DNA of 64,000 nt from Bradyrhizobium monzae (GCF_021458635.1 NZ_JAIRDQ010000004.1:496001-560000); one strand, 5' to 3'; shown: positions 29,165-37,534, numbered from the stretch's first letter. Numbers and translations are program-made. Notes: generated by a model from the letters alone, not told the origin.

Positions 29165-29988
29165 TCCGGCGTCTTCAAATCGTCCGGCCTCGGCATCAGG
29201 ACGATGTTGTAGCCGGAATCGACATAGTGGATTTCGCCGGTCACGCCGCCGGAGAGATCCGACAGCAGATACAGCGCCGAGCCACCGAGCTCATCGAGCG
29301 TGACGCCGCGGCGGAGCGGCGAGTGCTTTTGCATGAAGGCAAACATCGCGCGCGCCTCGCCGATGCCGGAGCCGGCGAGCGTGCGGATGGGGCCGGCGGA
29401 GATCGCGTTGACGCGGATGCCGCGCGGCCCGAAATCGGAAGCGAGATAGCGCACCGAGGCTTCCAGCGCCGCCTTGGCCACGCCCATGACGTTGTAGTTC
29501 GGCATCGACCGCTCCGAGGCGCCGAAGGTCAGCGTGATCATGCTGCCGCCCTCCGTCATCAGCTCGGCGGCGCGTTTTGCGACCTCCGTGAACGAGAAGC
29601 AGGAGATCACCATGGTGCGCGAAAAATTCTCGCGGCTGGTGTCGGCGTAGCGGCCCTTCAGCTCGTTCTTGTCGGCAAAGCCGATCGCGTGGATCACGAA
29701 ATCGAGCTTGCCCCACTTTTCGCGCAGGACGTCAAACGTGGCATCGACGCTGGCTATGTCCTCGACGTCGCAAGGCAGCACCAATTCCACGCCAAGCGAG
29801 TCTGCCAGCGGCTTGACGCGCTTGCCGAGGGCTTCGCCCTGGAAGGTGAAGGCGAGCTCGGCACCATGGGCATGCAGCGTCTTCGCCATGCCCCAGGCGA
29901 TCGAATGATCATTGGCGATGCCCATGATCAGACCGCGCTTGCCTTTCATCAAACCTTCCATCTCGCGATTAATCTCCGCTTTCGTCAC
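29161..29988 (-). CDS. fabI: Enoyl-[acyl-carrier-protein] reductase FabI
   Basis: FabI is the NADH-dependent SDR reductase that completes each fatty-acid elongation cycle. The 275 residues show the nucleotide loop GIANDHSIAWGMA (near residues 23-35), IHAIGFADK, and the catalytic pair Y-x6-K in YNVMGVAK. A GTG at 29988 is the longest start; an ATG at 29961 (MEGLMKGKRG) is a real alternative nearer the family start. It is the third gene of a fabA-fabB-fabI unit, separated from fabB by 85 bp containing a palindromic repeat. Confidence 0.92.
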   Translation of the reverse strand: MTKAEINREMEGLMKGKRGLIMGIANDHSIAWGMAKTLHAHGAELAFTFQGEALGKRVKPLADSLGVELVLPCDVEDIASVDATFDVLREKWGKLDFVIHAIGFADKNELKGRYADTSRENFSRTMVISCFSFTEVAKRAAELMTEGGSMITLTFGASERSMPNYNVMGVAKAALEASVRYLASDFGPRGIRVNAISAGPIRTLAGSGIGEARAMFAFMQKHSPLRRGVTLDELGGSALYLLSDLSGGVTGEIHYVDSGYNIVLMPRPDDLKTPD

Positions 29989-30012
29989 GCCTATCAGAGC
30001 TAGAAGCTAAGA

Positions 30013-30045
30013 CGTGGATGGCCGGGACAAGCCCGGCCATGACGA
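30013..30045. repeat. Dispersed palindromic repeat, family C, copy 1
   Basis: ATGGCCGGG (30018-30026) and CCCGGCCAT (30032-30040) make a perfect nine-bp stem with an ACAAG loop. An inverted copy lies at 32733-32755. It sits between fabB and fabI and may reduce transcription into fabI or protect the transcript end. Confidence 0.75.
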
Positions 30046-30073
30046 GAAAATCAACAGTGCGCCAACAGTGGCG

Positions 30074-31297
30074 TCACACATCCAGCCGGCTGAACACCAG
30101 GGTGGCGTTGGTGCCGCCGAAGCCGAAGGAGTTCGACAGCACGGTACCGATTTTGACGTTGTCCATGCGCTTGCGCACGATCGGCATGTCGGCGAACACG
30201 GGATCGAGCTCCTGGATGTGCGCGCTTTCGCAGATGAAACCGTTGTTCATCATCAGCAGCGAATAGATCGCCTCCTGCACGCCGGTCGCGCCCAGCGAGT
30301 GACCGGTCAGCGCCTTGGTCGCCGAGATCGGCGGGCACTTCTCGCCGGCGCCGAACACGCGGCGGAGCGCGTCGATTTCCGGCGGATCACCTGCCGGCGT
30401 CGAGGTCGCGTGCGGATTGATGTAGTCGACCTTGGTCTTCACCGTCGACATCGCCATGCGCATGCAGCGCTCGGCGCCTTCACCTGACGGCGCGACCATG
30501 TCGTAGCCGTCCGAGGTCGCGCCATAGCCGACGATCTCGCCGTAGATGCGCGCGCCGCGCGCCTTGGCGTGCTCGAGCTCTTCCAGCACGAGGACTCCCG
30601 CGCCGCCGGCGATGACAAAACCGTCGCGGTTGACGTCGTAGGGACGCGAGGCGGTGGCGGGCGTGTCGTTGTACTTCGAGGACATCGCGCCCATGGCGTC
30701 GAACAGCACCGACAGCGACCAGTCGAGCTCTTCGCAACCGCCGGCGAAGACGACGTCCTGCTTGCCGATCTGGATCGTCTCATAGGCATTGCCGACGCAG
30801 TGGTTCGACGTCGCGCAGGCCGAGGAGATCGAATAGTTCACGCCCTTGATCTTGAACCAGGTCGCGAGCGTCGCCGACGCCGTGGACGACATCGCCTTCG
30901 GCACTGCGAACGGACCGACGCGCTTCGGTCCCTTGGTGCGGGTGATGTCGGCGGACTCGACGATGGTGCGCGCCGAGGGGCCGCCGGAGCCCATGATGAT
31001 GCCGGTGCGGATGTTGGAGACTTCGTCAGGCGACAGACCGGAGTCCTGGATCGCCTGCTCCATCGCGACATGATTCCACGCCGCGCCCTGGCCGAGGAAG
31101 CGCATCGCGCGGCGGTCGACCACCGTCGAAGGATCGAGCGTCGGCGCACCCTGCACCTGCGACCGGAAGCCAAGCTCGGCATATTTCTCAGCCCGAGAAA
31201 TGCCAGACTTCGCCTCGTGAAGGCTCGCAAGCACTTCCTGGGTGTTGTTTCCGATCGACGAGACGATACCCATCCCGGTGACCACAACCCGCCTCAT
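30074..31297 (-). CDS. fabB: Beta-ketoacyl-[acyl-carrier-protein] synthase I (FabB)
   Basis: A 407-residue thiolase-fold condensing enzyme. The catalytic Cys-His-His are in SSACATSNH, INPHATSTPAGD and ALTGHSLGATG. Unlike FabF, it lies next to fabA, and FabA and FabB together form the anaerobic route to unsaturated fatty acids, extending cis-3-decenoyl-ACP. Start ATG 31297 (MRRVVVTGMGIVSSIG) is typical. It starts 41 bp after the fabA stop and is followed by fabI, so the three are probably one transcript. Confidence 0.95.
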   Translation of the reverse strand: MRRVVVTGMGIVSSIGNNTQEVLASLHEAKSGISRAEKYAELGFRSQVQGAPTLDPSTVVDRRAMRFLGQGAAWNHVAMEQAIQDSGLSPDEVSNIRTGIIMGSGGPSARTIVESADITRTKGPKRVGPFAVPKAMSSTASATLATWFKIKGVNYSISSACATSNHCVGNAYETIQIGKQDVVFAGGCEELDWSLSVLFDAMGAMSSKYNDTPATASRPYDVNRDGFVIAGGAGVLVLEELEHAKARGARIYGEIVGYGATSDGYDMVAPSGEGAERCMRMAMSTVKTKVDYINPHATSTPAGDPPEIDALRRVFGAGEKCPPISATKALTGHSLGATGVQEAIYSLLMMNNGFICESAHIQELDPVFADMPIVRKRMDNVKIGTVLSNSFGFGGTNATLVFSRLDV

Positions 31298-31338
31298 GAC
31301 AGCCTCGCCCTATATCGTTGTCTTCTTGGTGATGCGCG

Positions 31339-31860
31339 TTAGCTCAGGCTCGTGCCCTGCTTGAACAGGCCGACCTTCAGATCCTTCGCGCGATAAATAA
31401 TCTGGTCGTCGACCGAAAGCCATCCGTCGGCAATGCCGAGCACGAGCTTTGAACGCATCACGCGCTTGATATCGACGTTGTACACAACCTTGCGGGCCTC
31501 GGGCAGCACTTGGCCGCTGAACTTCAATTCGTTCAAGCCGAGCGCACGGCCGCGACCTTCGCCTCCGGTCCAGCCCAGATAAAAGCCGACCATTTGCCAC
31601 AGCGCATCGAGGCCGAGGCAGCCGGGCATCACGGGATCGTTCTTGAAGTGGCAGCCGAAGAACCAGAGGTCGGATTTCACGTCGAGCTCGGCGCGTACCA
31701 CGCCCTTGCCGTACTCGCCGCCATTATCGCTAATTTCCGTGATGCGGTCGAACATGAGCATCGGCGGCAACGGCAGCTGGGCATTGCCCGGGCCGAACAT
31801 CTCGCCGCGGCCACATGCCAGCAGATCTTCGTATTCGTAACCGTTGCGCCCGTTCAGCAT
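31339..31860 (-). CDS. fabA: 3-hydroxydecanoyl-ACP dehydratase/isomerase FabA
   Basis: FabA dehydrates 3-hydroxydecanoyl-ACP and isomerises the double bond, which commits carbon to unsaturated fatty acids. The 173 residues form one hot-dog domain; the active-site His lies in FFGCHFKNDPVMPG and the Asp in GLDALWQ. Length equals that of E. coli FabA (172). First gene of fabA-fabB-fabI, divergent from irr with a 351-bp shared control region, which raises possible joint control by iron status (inference). Confidence 0.96.
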   Translation of the reverse strand: MLNGRNGYEYEDLLACGRGEMFGPGNAQLPLPPMLMFDRITEISDNGGEYGKGVVRAELDVKSDLWFFGCHFKNDPVMPGCLGLDALWQMVGFYLGWTGGEGRGRALGLNELKFSGQVLPEARKVVYNVDIKRVMRSKLVLGIADGWLSVDDQIIYRAKDLKVGLFKQGTSLS

Positions 31861-32144
31861 GGAAGCCTCTGTTTGAACCCCGATTGAGCGGCGTTTCTGG
31901 CGAAAATGGGCCCCGTTTTCATTCGGAAAGCAACGCCAATTGCCGTCGTCAGGCGCGAATGCCGAGAGCCCGGATGGACTTGCGAACCTGGCCTCAATGC
32001 CTGGCCGCGCCGCGATCGGCTAAGCGGAACCGCGGGCTCTCTAACACAGGCCTTTTCGGGTGGCAAAGCTGTCCCATGAAGGTAAAATGACCGGGACACG
32101 GCTCGGTTCCTCCGTTGATTAGAACCACTCTAGTTGCGAGAAAC
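31861..32144. other. fabA-irr intergenic region, fabA-proximal part
   Basis: Together with the irr promoter sites that follow, this is a 351-bp non-coding gap between divergent genes. It should carry the fabA promoter. An imperfect inverted motif, TTAGA-N5-TCTAG near 32119-32133, loosely resembles Irr-box half-sites (TTTAGAA-type, from memory) but does not match well. No small gene is supported. Confidence 0.35.
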
Positions 32145-32173
32145 TTGCATCTGCATCTATCTGTCCATATATT
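32145..32173 (+). promoter_or_regulatory. Predicted sigma-70-type irr promoter with Fur-type hexamers
   Basis: TTGCAT (32145-32150) and TATATT (32168-32173) are separated by exactly 17 bp, giving an expected start near 32180. Overlapping the -35 and spacer are TGCATC-TGCATC-TATCTG (32146-32163), three imperfect direct hexamers like those reported, as I recall, for Bradyrhizobium Fur binding at irr. Fur bound there would block polymerase. Confidence 0.65.
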
Positions 32174-32183
32174 GCAGATAGAT
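32155..32183. promoter_or_regulatory. Inverted repeat across the irr -10 region
   Basis: ATCTATCTG (32155-32163) and CAGATAGAT (32175-32183) form a perfect nine-bp inverted repeat around the TATATT box, partly shared with the third Fur-type hexamer. It may be an operator or a start-site hairpin. Confidence 0.6.
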
Positions 32184-32211
32184 AGTGTTCACGCGTGCCC
32201 GAATTCTGGAA

Positions 32212-32703
32212 ATGAACGAAAACAACGCCACTCATCACGACGAAGAAGCCCATGCGGCGGCCCTTCTGTCCGGCCGCCAGCCGGCCCTGACCGGCTGCCC
32301 CTGGCACGACGTCAATGAAATGCTCCAGTCTGCCGGCCTGCGCCCGACGCGCCAGCGCATGGCTCTGGGCTGGCTGCTGTTCGGCAAGGGTGCACGCCAC
32401 CTCACGGCCGAAATGCTCTACGAGGAAGCGACGCTGGCCAAGGTCCCGGTTTCGCTCGCGACCGTCTACAACACGCTGAACCAGCTGACCGATGCCGGCC
32501 TGCTGCGTCAGGTCAGCGTCGACGGCACCAAGACCTATTTCGACACCAACGTCACGACCCATCACCATTACTACCTCGAGAACAGCCACGAGCTGGTCGA
32601 TATCGAGGATCCGCATCTGGCGCTGTCCAAGATGCCGGAGGTGCCGGAAGGCTACGAGATCGCGCGCATCGACATGGTCGTGCGCCTGCGCAAGAAGCGC
32701 TGA
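32212..32703 (+). CDS. irr: Iron response regulator Irr (Fur family)
   Basis: Irr is the heme-sensing Fur-family regulator that represses heme synthesis and activates iron-transport control when iron is scarce. The 163 residues include the heme regulatory motif C29-P30 in TGCPWHD, the winged helix (about 40-105; SLATVYNTLNQLTDAGLL) and H117-H118-H119 in TTHHHYY, the second heme site. Both sites match the numbering reported for B. japonicum Irr, where heme binding leads to oxidative degradation of the protein. ATG 32212 was chosen on that basis; a GTG at 32185 would add nine residues. Expected to be repressed by Fur, whose gene is at 2330. Confidence 0.97.
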   Translation: MNENNATHHDEEAHAAALLSGRQPALTGCPWHDVNEMLQSAGLRPTRQRMALGWLLFGKGARHLTAEMLYEEATLAKVPVSLATVYNTLNQLTDAGLLRQVSVDGTKTYFDTNVTTHHHYYLENSHELVDIEDPHLALSKMPEVPEGYEIARIDMVVRLRKKR

Positions 32704-32727
32704 GATCGTCCTGAATTTCTGAGTTTG

Positions 32728-32806
32728 TCGTCATGGCCGGGCTTGTCCCGGCCATCCACGTTTTTGGCCAGCAAGAAGCTCGTGGATGCCCGGGCATGAC
32801 GGGCTG
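32728..32806. repeat. Dispersed palindromic repeat, family C, copy 2
   Basis: ATGGCCGGG (32733-32741) and CCCGGCCAT (32747-32755) form a nine-bp stem; about 30 bases on, CGTGGATGCCCGGGCATGACG repeats part of the element in shortened form. It is an inverted, longer relative of the copy at 30013 and lies just after irr, between converging genes. Confidence 0.7.
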
Positions 32807-32828
32807 AGATTGCAACTCGCCCTTCGGG

Positions 32829-33359
32829 TCAGTTCACCTGCTCGTCCGAGTACACGCCCCAAAGGCGCTCCTGCTGGATCCAGCCGTCAAAGCCGTTGCC
32901 GGTGACGTGGCACCAGCTTGTGGTGCACTTTTTCACCTGCGTGACGACGCCCGCCTGGAGTTTTGCGGCCACCGCACTGTCGGCATCGGCGCGGTCATAG
33001 ATCGGCGCGAGTTCGTCCTTGTGCTTCATGGTGACCACCGCAGTGCGGCGGCCCGACAGCAGCGAATGATAGACCCAGCCCTCGGCGCCCTCGGAATCAC
33101 GCACCCGGCGCCAGTTCTCGAACTCGGCGGTGATTTCAACCGGCAGGCCGGAACGGGTGTAGACCCAGGCCACGTCATTGTCCTTGGTCGGGCCGGCGCG
33201 GACATTCACATGATCCGATTTGAGGCTGACATAACGCGGCACCGGAAGGCCGCTGGCCGTCTGAGGGGTGTTGTCCTTGGCGGAGTGCCCGGGGCTGACC
33301 GATGCGCTCAACCAGGTGCAAACGAGCGCCATCACCGAACAAAAACGCCCCAACGCCAT
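32829..33359 (-). CDS. Secreted bacterial SH3-domain protein
   Basis: A 176-residue exported protein. The first 25 residues (MALGRFCSVMALVCTWLSASVS) form a signal peptide. Two SH3-like repeats follow: VSLKSDHVNVRAGPTKDNDVAWVYTRSGLPVEI (in part, about 42-90) with FENWRRVRDSEGAEGWVY, and a second (about 105-170) with CHVTGNGFDGWIQ. Such SH3_4/YgiM-like domains bind peptidoglycan stem peptides in the periplasm. Two Cys (KKCTTSWCHV) may form a disulfide. Start ATG 33359 was chosen at the signal peptide; the frame is open upstream to 33404. No enzyme domain is present. Confidence 0.83.
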   Translation of the reverse strand: MALGRFCSVMALVCTWLSASVSPGHSAKDNTPQTASGLPVPRYVSLKSDHVNVRAGPTKDNDVAWVYTRSGLPVEITAEFENWRRVRDSEGAEGWVYHSLLSGRRTAVVTMKHKDELAPIYDRADADSAVAAKLQAGVVTQVKKCTTSWCHVTGNGFDGWIQQERLWGVYSDEQVN

Positions 33360-33686
33360 CAACCCGTCTCCTGTCGAAGACCTCGGCCTGAGCCCGGTCC
33401 TCACCCCAAATCCAAAGCCTGCCCTGTAGACCCCGTTCCCGCGCCACGCGCGGTGTTCCCCAAGCCAAACCCGTGGTTCTTGTCTTGGCCCGGCCTTCTG
33501 CTAGAGAGGACGGACATCTGAACAACCCGTTTGCCCCGATTTTCCGGCCGGAAAGTGGGGAGGAAAGCTTGAAGGAAACGCCGGGGACGACACGGCAAAG
33601 ACAGTGTCGGACAACCGGGTTAATGAGGCCTCAACGGCCGGCCTTTGGCGACAGAGGCGGTCTGCAACGCCTCATGAGGGCAGGAC
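33360..33686. other. Divergent intergenic region, no gene seen
   Basis: This 327-bp gap separates the SH3 gene from the hydroxyacid dehydrogenase gene, which face away from each other. Open frames here are Arg/Pro-rich shadows with no ribosome site. I found no strong hairpin, promoter hexamer pair or repeat. Confidence 0.4.
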
Positions 33687-34688
33687 ATGTCGGTGAAGAA
33701 AAAGCCCCTCGTCGTGGTGACGCGCAAGCTCCCGGACTCGATCGAGACCCGGATGCGCGAACTGTTCGACGCACGCATCAATCTCGACGATTCGCCGATG
33801 TCGGCCGAACAGCTCGCGGAAGCGGCTCGTACCGCCGACATCCTGGTTCCGACGGTCACCGATCACATCAGCGCCGACATCGTCAATCAGCCCGACTGCA
33901 GGCTGCGCCTGATCGCCAATTTCGGCAACGGTGTCGACAATATCGACGTCGAAGCCGCGCATGCCCGCGGCATCACGGTTACCAACACGCCAAAGGTTCT
34001 GACCGAAGACACCGCCGACATGACCATGGCGCTGATCCTGGCCGTGCCGCGCCGGATGATCGAAGGCGCTTCGGTGCTGACGGAGGGAAAACCCTGGGCA
34101 GGCTGGTCGCCGACCTGGATGCTCGGCCACCGTATCGGCGGAAAGCGCCTCGGCATCATCGGGATGGGCCGCATCGGCCAGGCCGTCGCGCGCCGCGCCC
34201 GCGCCTTCGGCTTGCAGATCCACTATCACAACCGCCGTCCCGTCGCGCCGAAGATCGCCGAAGAGCTTGGTGCGACCTATTGGGAAAGCCTCGACCAGAT
34301 GCTGGCGCGGATGGACATCATCTCCGTGAACTGTCCGCACACGCCGGCGACTTATCACCTGCTGTCGGCGCGACGGCTGAAGCTGATCCGCAAGGACGCC
34401 TACATCGTCAACACCGCGCGCGGCGGGGTGACCGACGAAGACACGCTGATCAAGCTGATCGAAGGCGGCGAGATCGGCGGCGCCGGCCTCGACGTCTACG
34501 AGCACGAGCCGGCGGTCAACCCAAAGCTGGTACGTCTCGCGAGGGCCGGCAAGGTGACGCTGATGCCGCATATGGGCTCAGCCACGATCGAAGGCCGCGT
34601 CGAGATGGGCGAGAAGGTGATTATCAACATCCGCACCTTCCTCGATGCGCACAAGCCGCCGGATCGCGTGCTGCCGAGCATGCTCTGA
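33687..34688 (+). CDS. D-2-hydroxyacid dehydrogenase (glyoxylate/hydroxypyruvate reductase type)
   Basis: A 333-residue NAD(P)-dependent dehydrogenase. The Rossmann loop is GIIGMGRIGQAVARRA (about 153-168), and the catalytic Arg, Glu and His lie in NTARGGVTDE, YEHEPAVNP and LMPHMGSAT. The NHRRP segment after the second strand lacks an acidic residue, suggesting NADP(H) preference, as in glyoxylate reductases (GyaR). It reduces glyoxylate or a similar 2-oxoacid in the cytoplasm. A GAGGGCAGGA ribosome site precedes ATG 33687. It is convergent with the LysR gene, three bases apart. Confidence 0.88.
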   Translation: MSVKKKPLVVVTRKLPDSIETRMRELFDARINLDDSPMSAEQLAEAARTADILVPTVTDHISADIVNQPDCRLRLIANFGNGVDNIDVEAAHARGITVTNTPKVLTEDTADMTMALILAVPRRMIEGASVLTEGKPWAGWSPTWMLGHRIGGKRLGIIGMGRIGQAVARRARAFGLQIHYHNRRPVAPKIAEELGATYWESLDQMLARMDIISVNCPHTPATYHLLSARRLKLIRKDAYIVNTARGGVTDEDTLIKLIEGGEIGGAGLDVYEHEPAVNPKLVRLARAGKVTLMPHMGSATIEGRVEMGEKVIINIRTFLDAHKPPDRVLPSML

Positions 34689-34691
34689 GTT

Positions 34692-35594
34692 TTATTTGCT
34701 GCGCTTGCGCCAGTCGGCGACGAAATCGATGAAGGCGCGCAAAGCGGGCGGCGGCTGGCGGCGGCTGGGGTAGTACAGGAACGGGCCCGGAAACGGCTCG
34801 CACCAATCCTCCATCAGGCTGACCAGCGCACCGGATTTCAGGGCATCACCGACATAGCCATCGAGCGTTGCCCAGATGCCGGCGCCGTCGAGCGCGGCGC
34901 GCATCGCAAGGCCCATATTGGTCGAGATCAGTTTTGCCGGCGGATCGACCTTCACGACCTGGCCGGCTTTCTCGAACTCCAGATCGTGCATGACGCCGCT
35001 CGAATAGCGGGCGCGGATACAATCGTGCGCGAGCAGATCCTTCGGATGCTCCGGCCAGCCGCGTCGCGCGAGGTAGGCCGGCGACGCGACGACGACATAG
35101 CTTTGCGGACCGCTCAGCGGGATCGCTACCATGTCCTGCGCGAGATGCTCGCCATAGCGCACACCGGCATCGTAGCCCCCGCCCACGATATCGACGAAAC
35201 CACTCTCCGAGACGATGTCGAGATCGACCTGCGGATGGGCAGCGAGAAACGGTCCGACCATCGGCGCCAGCACCAAATCGACCGCCGGCGGTGGCGCGTT
35301 GATGCGCAGGCGGCCAGAGGCGACCTCGCGCAGGCCCCGGACCTGATCCAGGGCATCGCCGACGTCGCGCAAGGCCGGCGCCACCCGCGATAGCAACAGC
35401 TCACCCGCCTCGGTCAGCGCGACACTGCGGGTGGTGCGGTTCATCAGGCGGACGCCGAGGCGCTCCTCCAGATCCCGCAATCGCTGGCTAAGGCTCGACA
35501 CCGACACGCGAATTTCGACCGCCGCCCTCCGGAAATTGCGGGTTCGGGCAACGGCCACGAAGGCGTCGAGATCGCGCAGGTCGAGATCGATCAT
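34692..35594 (-). CDS. LysR-family transcriptional regulator
   Basis: A 300-residue LysR protein with an N-terminal winged helix (about 1-62; LDAFVAVARTRNFRRAA and SSLSQRLRDLEERLG) and a periplasmic-binding-like effector domain with GRLRINAPPPAVDLVLAP. It belongs to the group often annotated as regulating nearby oxidoreductases. It is divergent from the aldo/keto reductase at 35714, with 119 bp between, so it probably controls that gene. No specific effector can be read from the sequence. Confidence 0.88.
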   Translation of the reverse strand: MIDLDLRDLDAFVAVARTRNFRRAAVEIRVSVSSLSQRLRDLEERLGVRLMNRTTRSVALTEAGELLLSRVAPALRDVGDALDQVRGLREVASGRLRINAPPPAVDLVLAPMVGPFLAAHPQVDLDIVSESGFVDIVGGGYDAGVRYGEHLAQDMVAIPLSGPQSYVVVASPAYLARRGWPEHPKDLLAHDCIRARYSSGVMHDLEFEKAGQVVKVDPPAKLISTNMGLAMRAALDGAGIWATLDGYVGDALKSGALVSLMEDWCEPFPGPFLYYPSRRQPPPALRAFIDFVADWRKRSK

Positions 35595-35713
35595 TGTTCG
35601 CCAGCGTGAACAAGTTATTCCGGATTGTCCAGCTTATCGGCGCAATCGGGAAGGCGCATATCTGGTCTCGTCACGCGGCGCCATCAGCCGCCAGCTTTTC
35701 GAGGAGAGCCATC

Positions 35714-36721
35714 ATGGAACAGCGTAAACTCGGTTCGACCGGCCCCAATGTCTCCGCCCTGGGCCTCGGCTGCATGGGCATGTCAGAGGTCTACGGCCCC
35801 GCCGATCGCGGCGAGAGCATCGCCACGGTTCACGCCGCGCTCGATGCCGGCATCACGCTGCTCGACACCGGCGATTTCTACGCCATGGGTCACAACGAGA
35901 TGCTGGTGCGCGAGGCACTTAAAAATGTCGCGCGCGAAAAGGTGCAGATCAGCGTGAAGTATGGCGCGCTGCGCGGTCCCGCCGGTGACTTCATCGGAAT
36001 GGACACGCGGCCGGCCGCGACCAAGAATTTTCTGGCCTATTCGCTGCAACGCCTCGGCACCGACTACATCGACGTCTACCGGCCGGCGCGGCTCGATCCC
36101 TCCGTGCCGATCGAGGAAACGATCGGTGGCATCGCCGATCTCGTGAAGGCCGGTTACGTCAGGCATATCGGCCTGTCCGAGGTCGGCTCCGACACCATCC
36201 GCCGCGCGCACGCGGTGCATCCGATCGCCGACCTCCAGATCGAATATTCGCTGATCGAACGCGGCATCGAGCGCGACATCCTGAACACCTGCCGCGAGCT
36301 CGGCATCGCCATCACCGCTTATGGCGTGCTGGCGCGCGGCCTGATCAGCGGCCATTGGTCAAAGGAGTCCGGCAAGACTGGCCGCGACTACCGGCTGATG
36401 ACACCGCGCTTCCAGGGCGCGAATCTCGATGCCAATCTCGCGCTGGTGGAGCAGCTGCGCGCGATCGCCGCCGAGATCGGCGCAACGCCGGCACAGGTCG
36501 CGATCGCCTGGGTCGCCGCGCAGGGCAAGGAGATCGTGCCTTTGATCGGCGCGAGAACCCGCACCCGTCTCAGCGAAGCGCTGGGTGCGACCAGGGTGAC
36601 GCTGACGCCGGCTCAGCTGACCGCGCTGGCAAAAGCCTTCCCGCCGAATGTTGCCGCCGGCACGCGCTATGCGGCCGAGCAGATGGCGCATCTCGACAGC
36701 GAGAAGCCGGCCACCGCGTAA
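35714..36721 (+). CDS. Aldo/keto reductase with Ala in place of catalytic His
   Basis: A 335-residue TIM-barrel AKR (AKR13-like). LGLGCMGMSEVYGP opens the fold; the catalytic Asp, Tyr and Lys are seen in LLDTGDFYAMG and ISVKYG. The fourth residue is changed: the usual xHRxDP reads YRPARLDP with Ala125 where His is expected. The NADPH-binding C-terminal part (PLIGARTRTRLSEAL) is intact. ATG 35714 has GAGGAGA upstream; the open frame from 35594 is non-conserved. The AKR is convergent with moeB and divergent from a LysR gene that likely regulates it. Confidence 0.87.
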   Translation: MEQRKLGSTGPNVSALGLGCMGMSEVYGPADRGESIATVHAALDAGITLLDTGDFYAMGHNEMLVREALKNVAREKVQISVKYGALRGPAGDFIGMDTRPAATKNFLAYSLQRLGTDYIDVYRPARLDPSVPIEETIGGIADLVKAGYVRHIGLSEVGSDTIRRAHAVHPIADLQIEYSLIERGIERDILNTCRELGIAITAYGVLARGLISGHWSKESGKTGRDYRLMTPRFQGANLDANLALVEQLRAIAAEIGATPAQVAIAWVAAQGKEIVPLIGARTRTRLSEALGATRVTLTPAQLTALAKAFPPNVAAGTRYAAEQMAHLDSEKPATA

Positions 36722-36730
36722 CTGTTGCAA

Positions 36731-37534
36731 TCAGGTGCGATGGGCACTGAGGTCAGTCATGACCGGCCCATCGCCATTGAGCGGATTGGCCGGATCGCGC
36801 GCGTAACGCAATGTCTCGAAGCGCATCGCGCGCGCATCGATCATCAGGAGGCGGCCGACCAGGCCGTCGCCGAAACCGACGATCTCGCGAATCGCCTCCA
36901 GCGCCATCATCGAGCCCATGACGCCCGCAAGCGCGCCCATGACGCCGGCCTCGGCGCAGGCCGGTACGGTGCCGGGCGGGGGCGCCTCTGGAAACAGACA
37001 GCGATAGGTCGGGTTGAATTCGCCCCGCTCGTTTGTCTCATGCGCGCGGATGGTGGTGAGCGAGCCGTCGAAAGTGCCGAGCGCCGCTGATATCAGCGGC
37101 CGCTTCGCAAAGAAGCAGGCATCCGAGACCAGATAGCGCGTCGAGAAATTGTCGGAACCGTCGAGCACGAGGTCGTAGTCGCCGATCAGCGAGAGCGCAT
37201 TGTCGGCATTGAGCCAGGTGGCGTGGCCGACAAAGCGCACATGCGGATTGAGCGCCGTAATCCGCTCGGCCGCGCTCTCGACCTTGTGCCGGCCGATGTC
37301 AGGCGTGGTATGGATGACCTGGCGCTGAAGGTTGGACAGCGACACGACGTCGTCATCGACGACGCCGAGCGTGCCGATGCCGGCCGCTGCCAGATACATC
37401 AACGCAGGCGCGCCGAGCCCGCCGGCGCCGATCACCAGCGCAGAGGCCCGCTTCAGCGCAGCCTGGCCGGGACCGCCGACATCGCGCAAGACGATATGAC
37501 GGGCATAGCGTTCGAGTTCGTCCGGGCTCAGCAC
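36731..37534 (-). CDS. moeB: Molybdopterin-synthase adenylyltransferase MoeB/ThiF-like
   Basis: MoeB activates the C-terminal glycine of MoaD (or ThiS) by adenylation. The 267 residues carry the ATP loop IGAGGLGAPALMYLAAAG (about 35-52), the Arg finger region SNLQRQVIH, and VLDGSDNFSTRY. The Cys of VPACAEAGVMG aligns with the MoeB active-loop Cys. Three of four zinc ligands are changed (CYRC to TYRC and CPVC to NPLN), so it probably has no zinc. It starts at GTG 37534 with AGGAG ten bases upstream. Divergent from the next gene. Confidence 0.88.
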   Translation of the reverse strand: MLSPDELERYARHIVLRDVGGPGQAALKRASALVIGAGGLGAPALMYLAAAGIGTLGVVDDDVVSLSNLQRQVIHTTPDIGRHKVESAAERITALNPHVRFVGHATWLNADNALSLIGDYDLVLDGSDNFSTRYLVSDACFFAKRPLISAALGTFDGSLTTIRAHETNERGEFNPTYRCLFPEAPPPGTVPACAEAGVMGALAGVMGSMMALEAIREIVGFGDGLVGRLLMIDARAMRFETLRYARDPANPLNGDGPVMTDLSAHRT

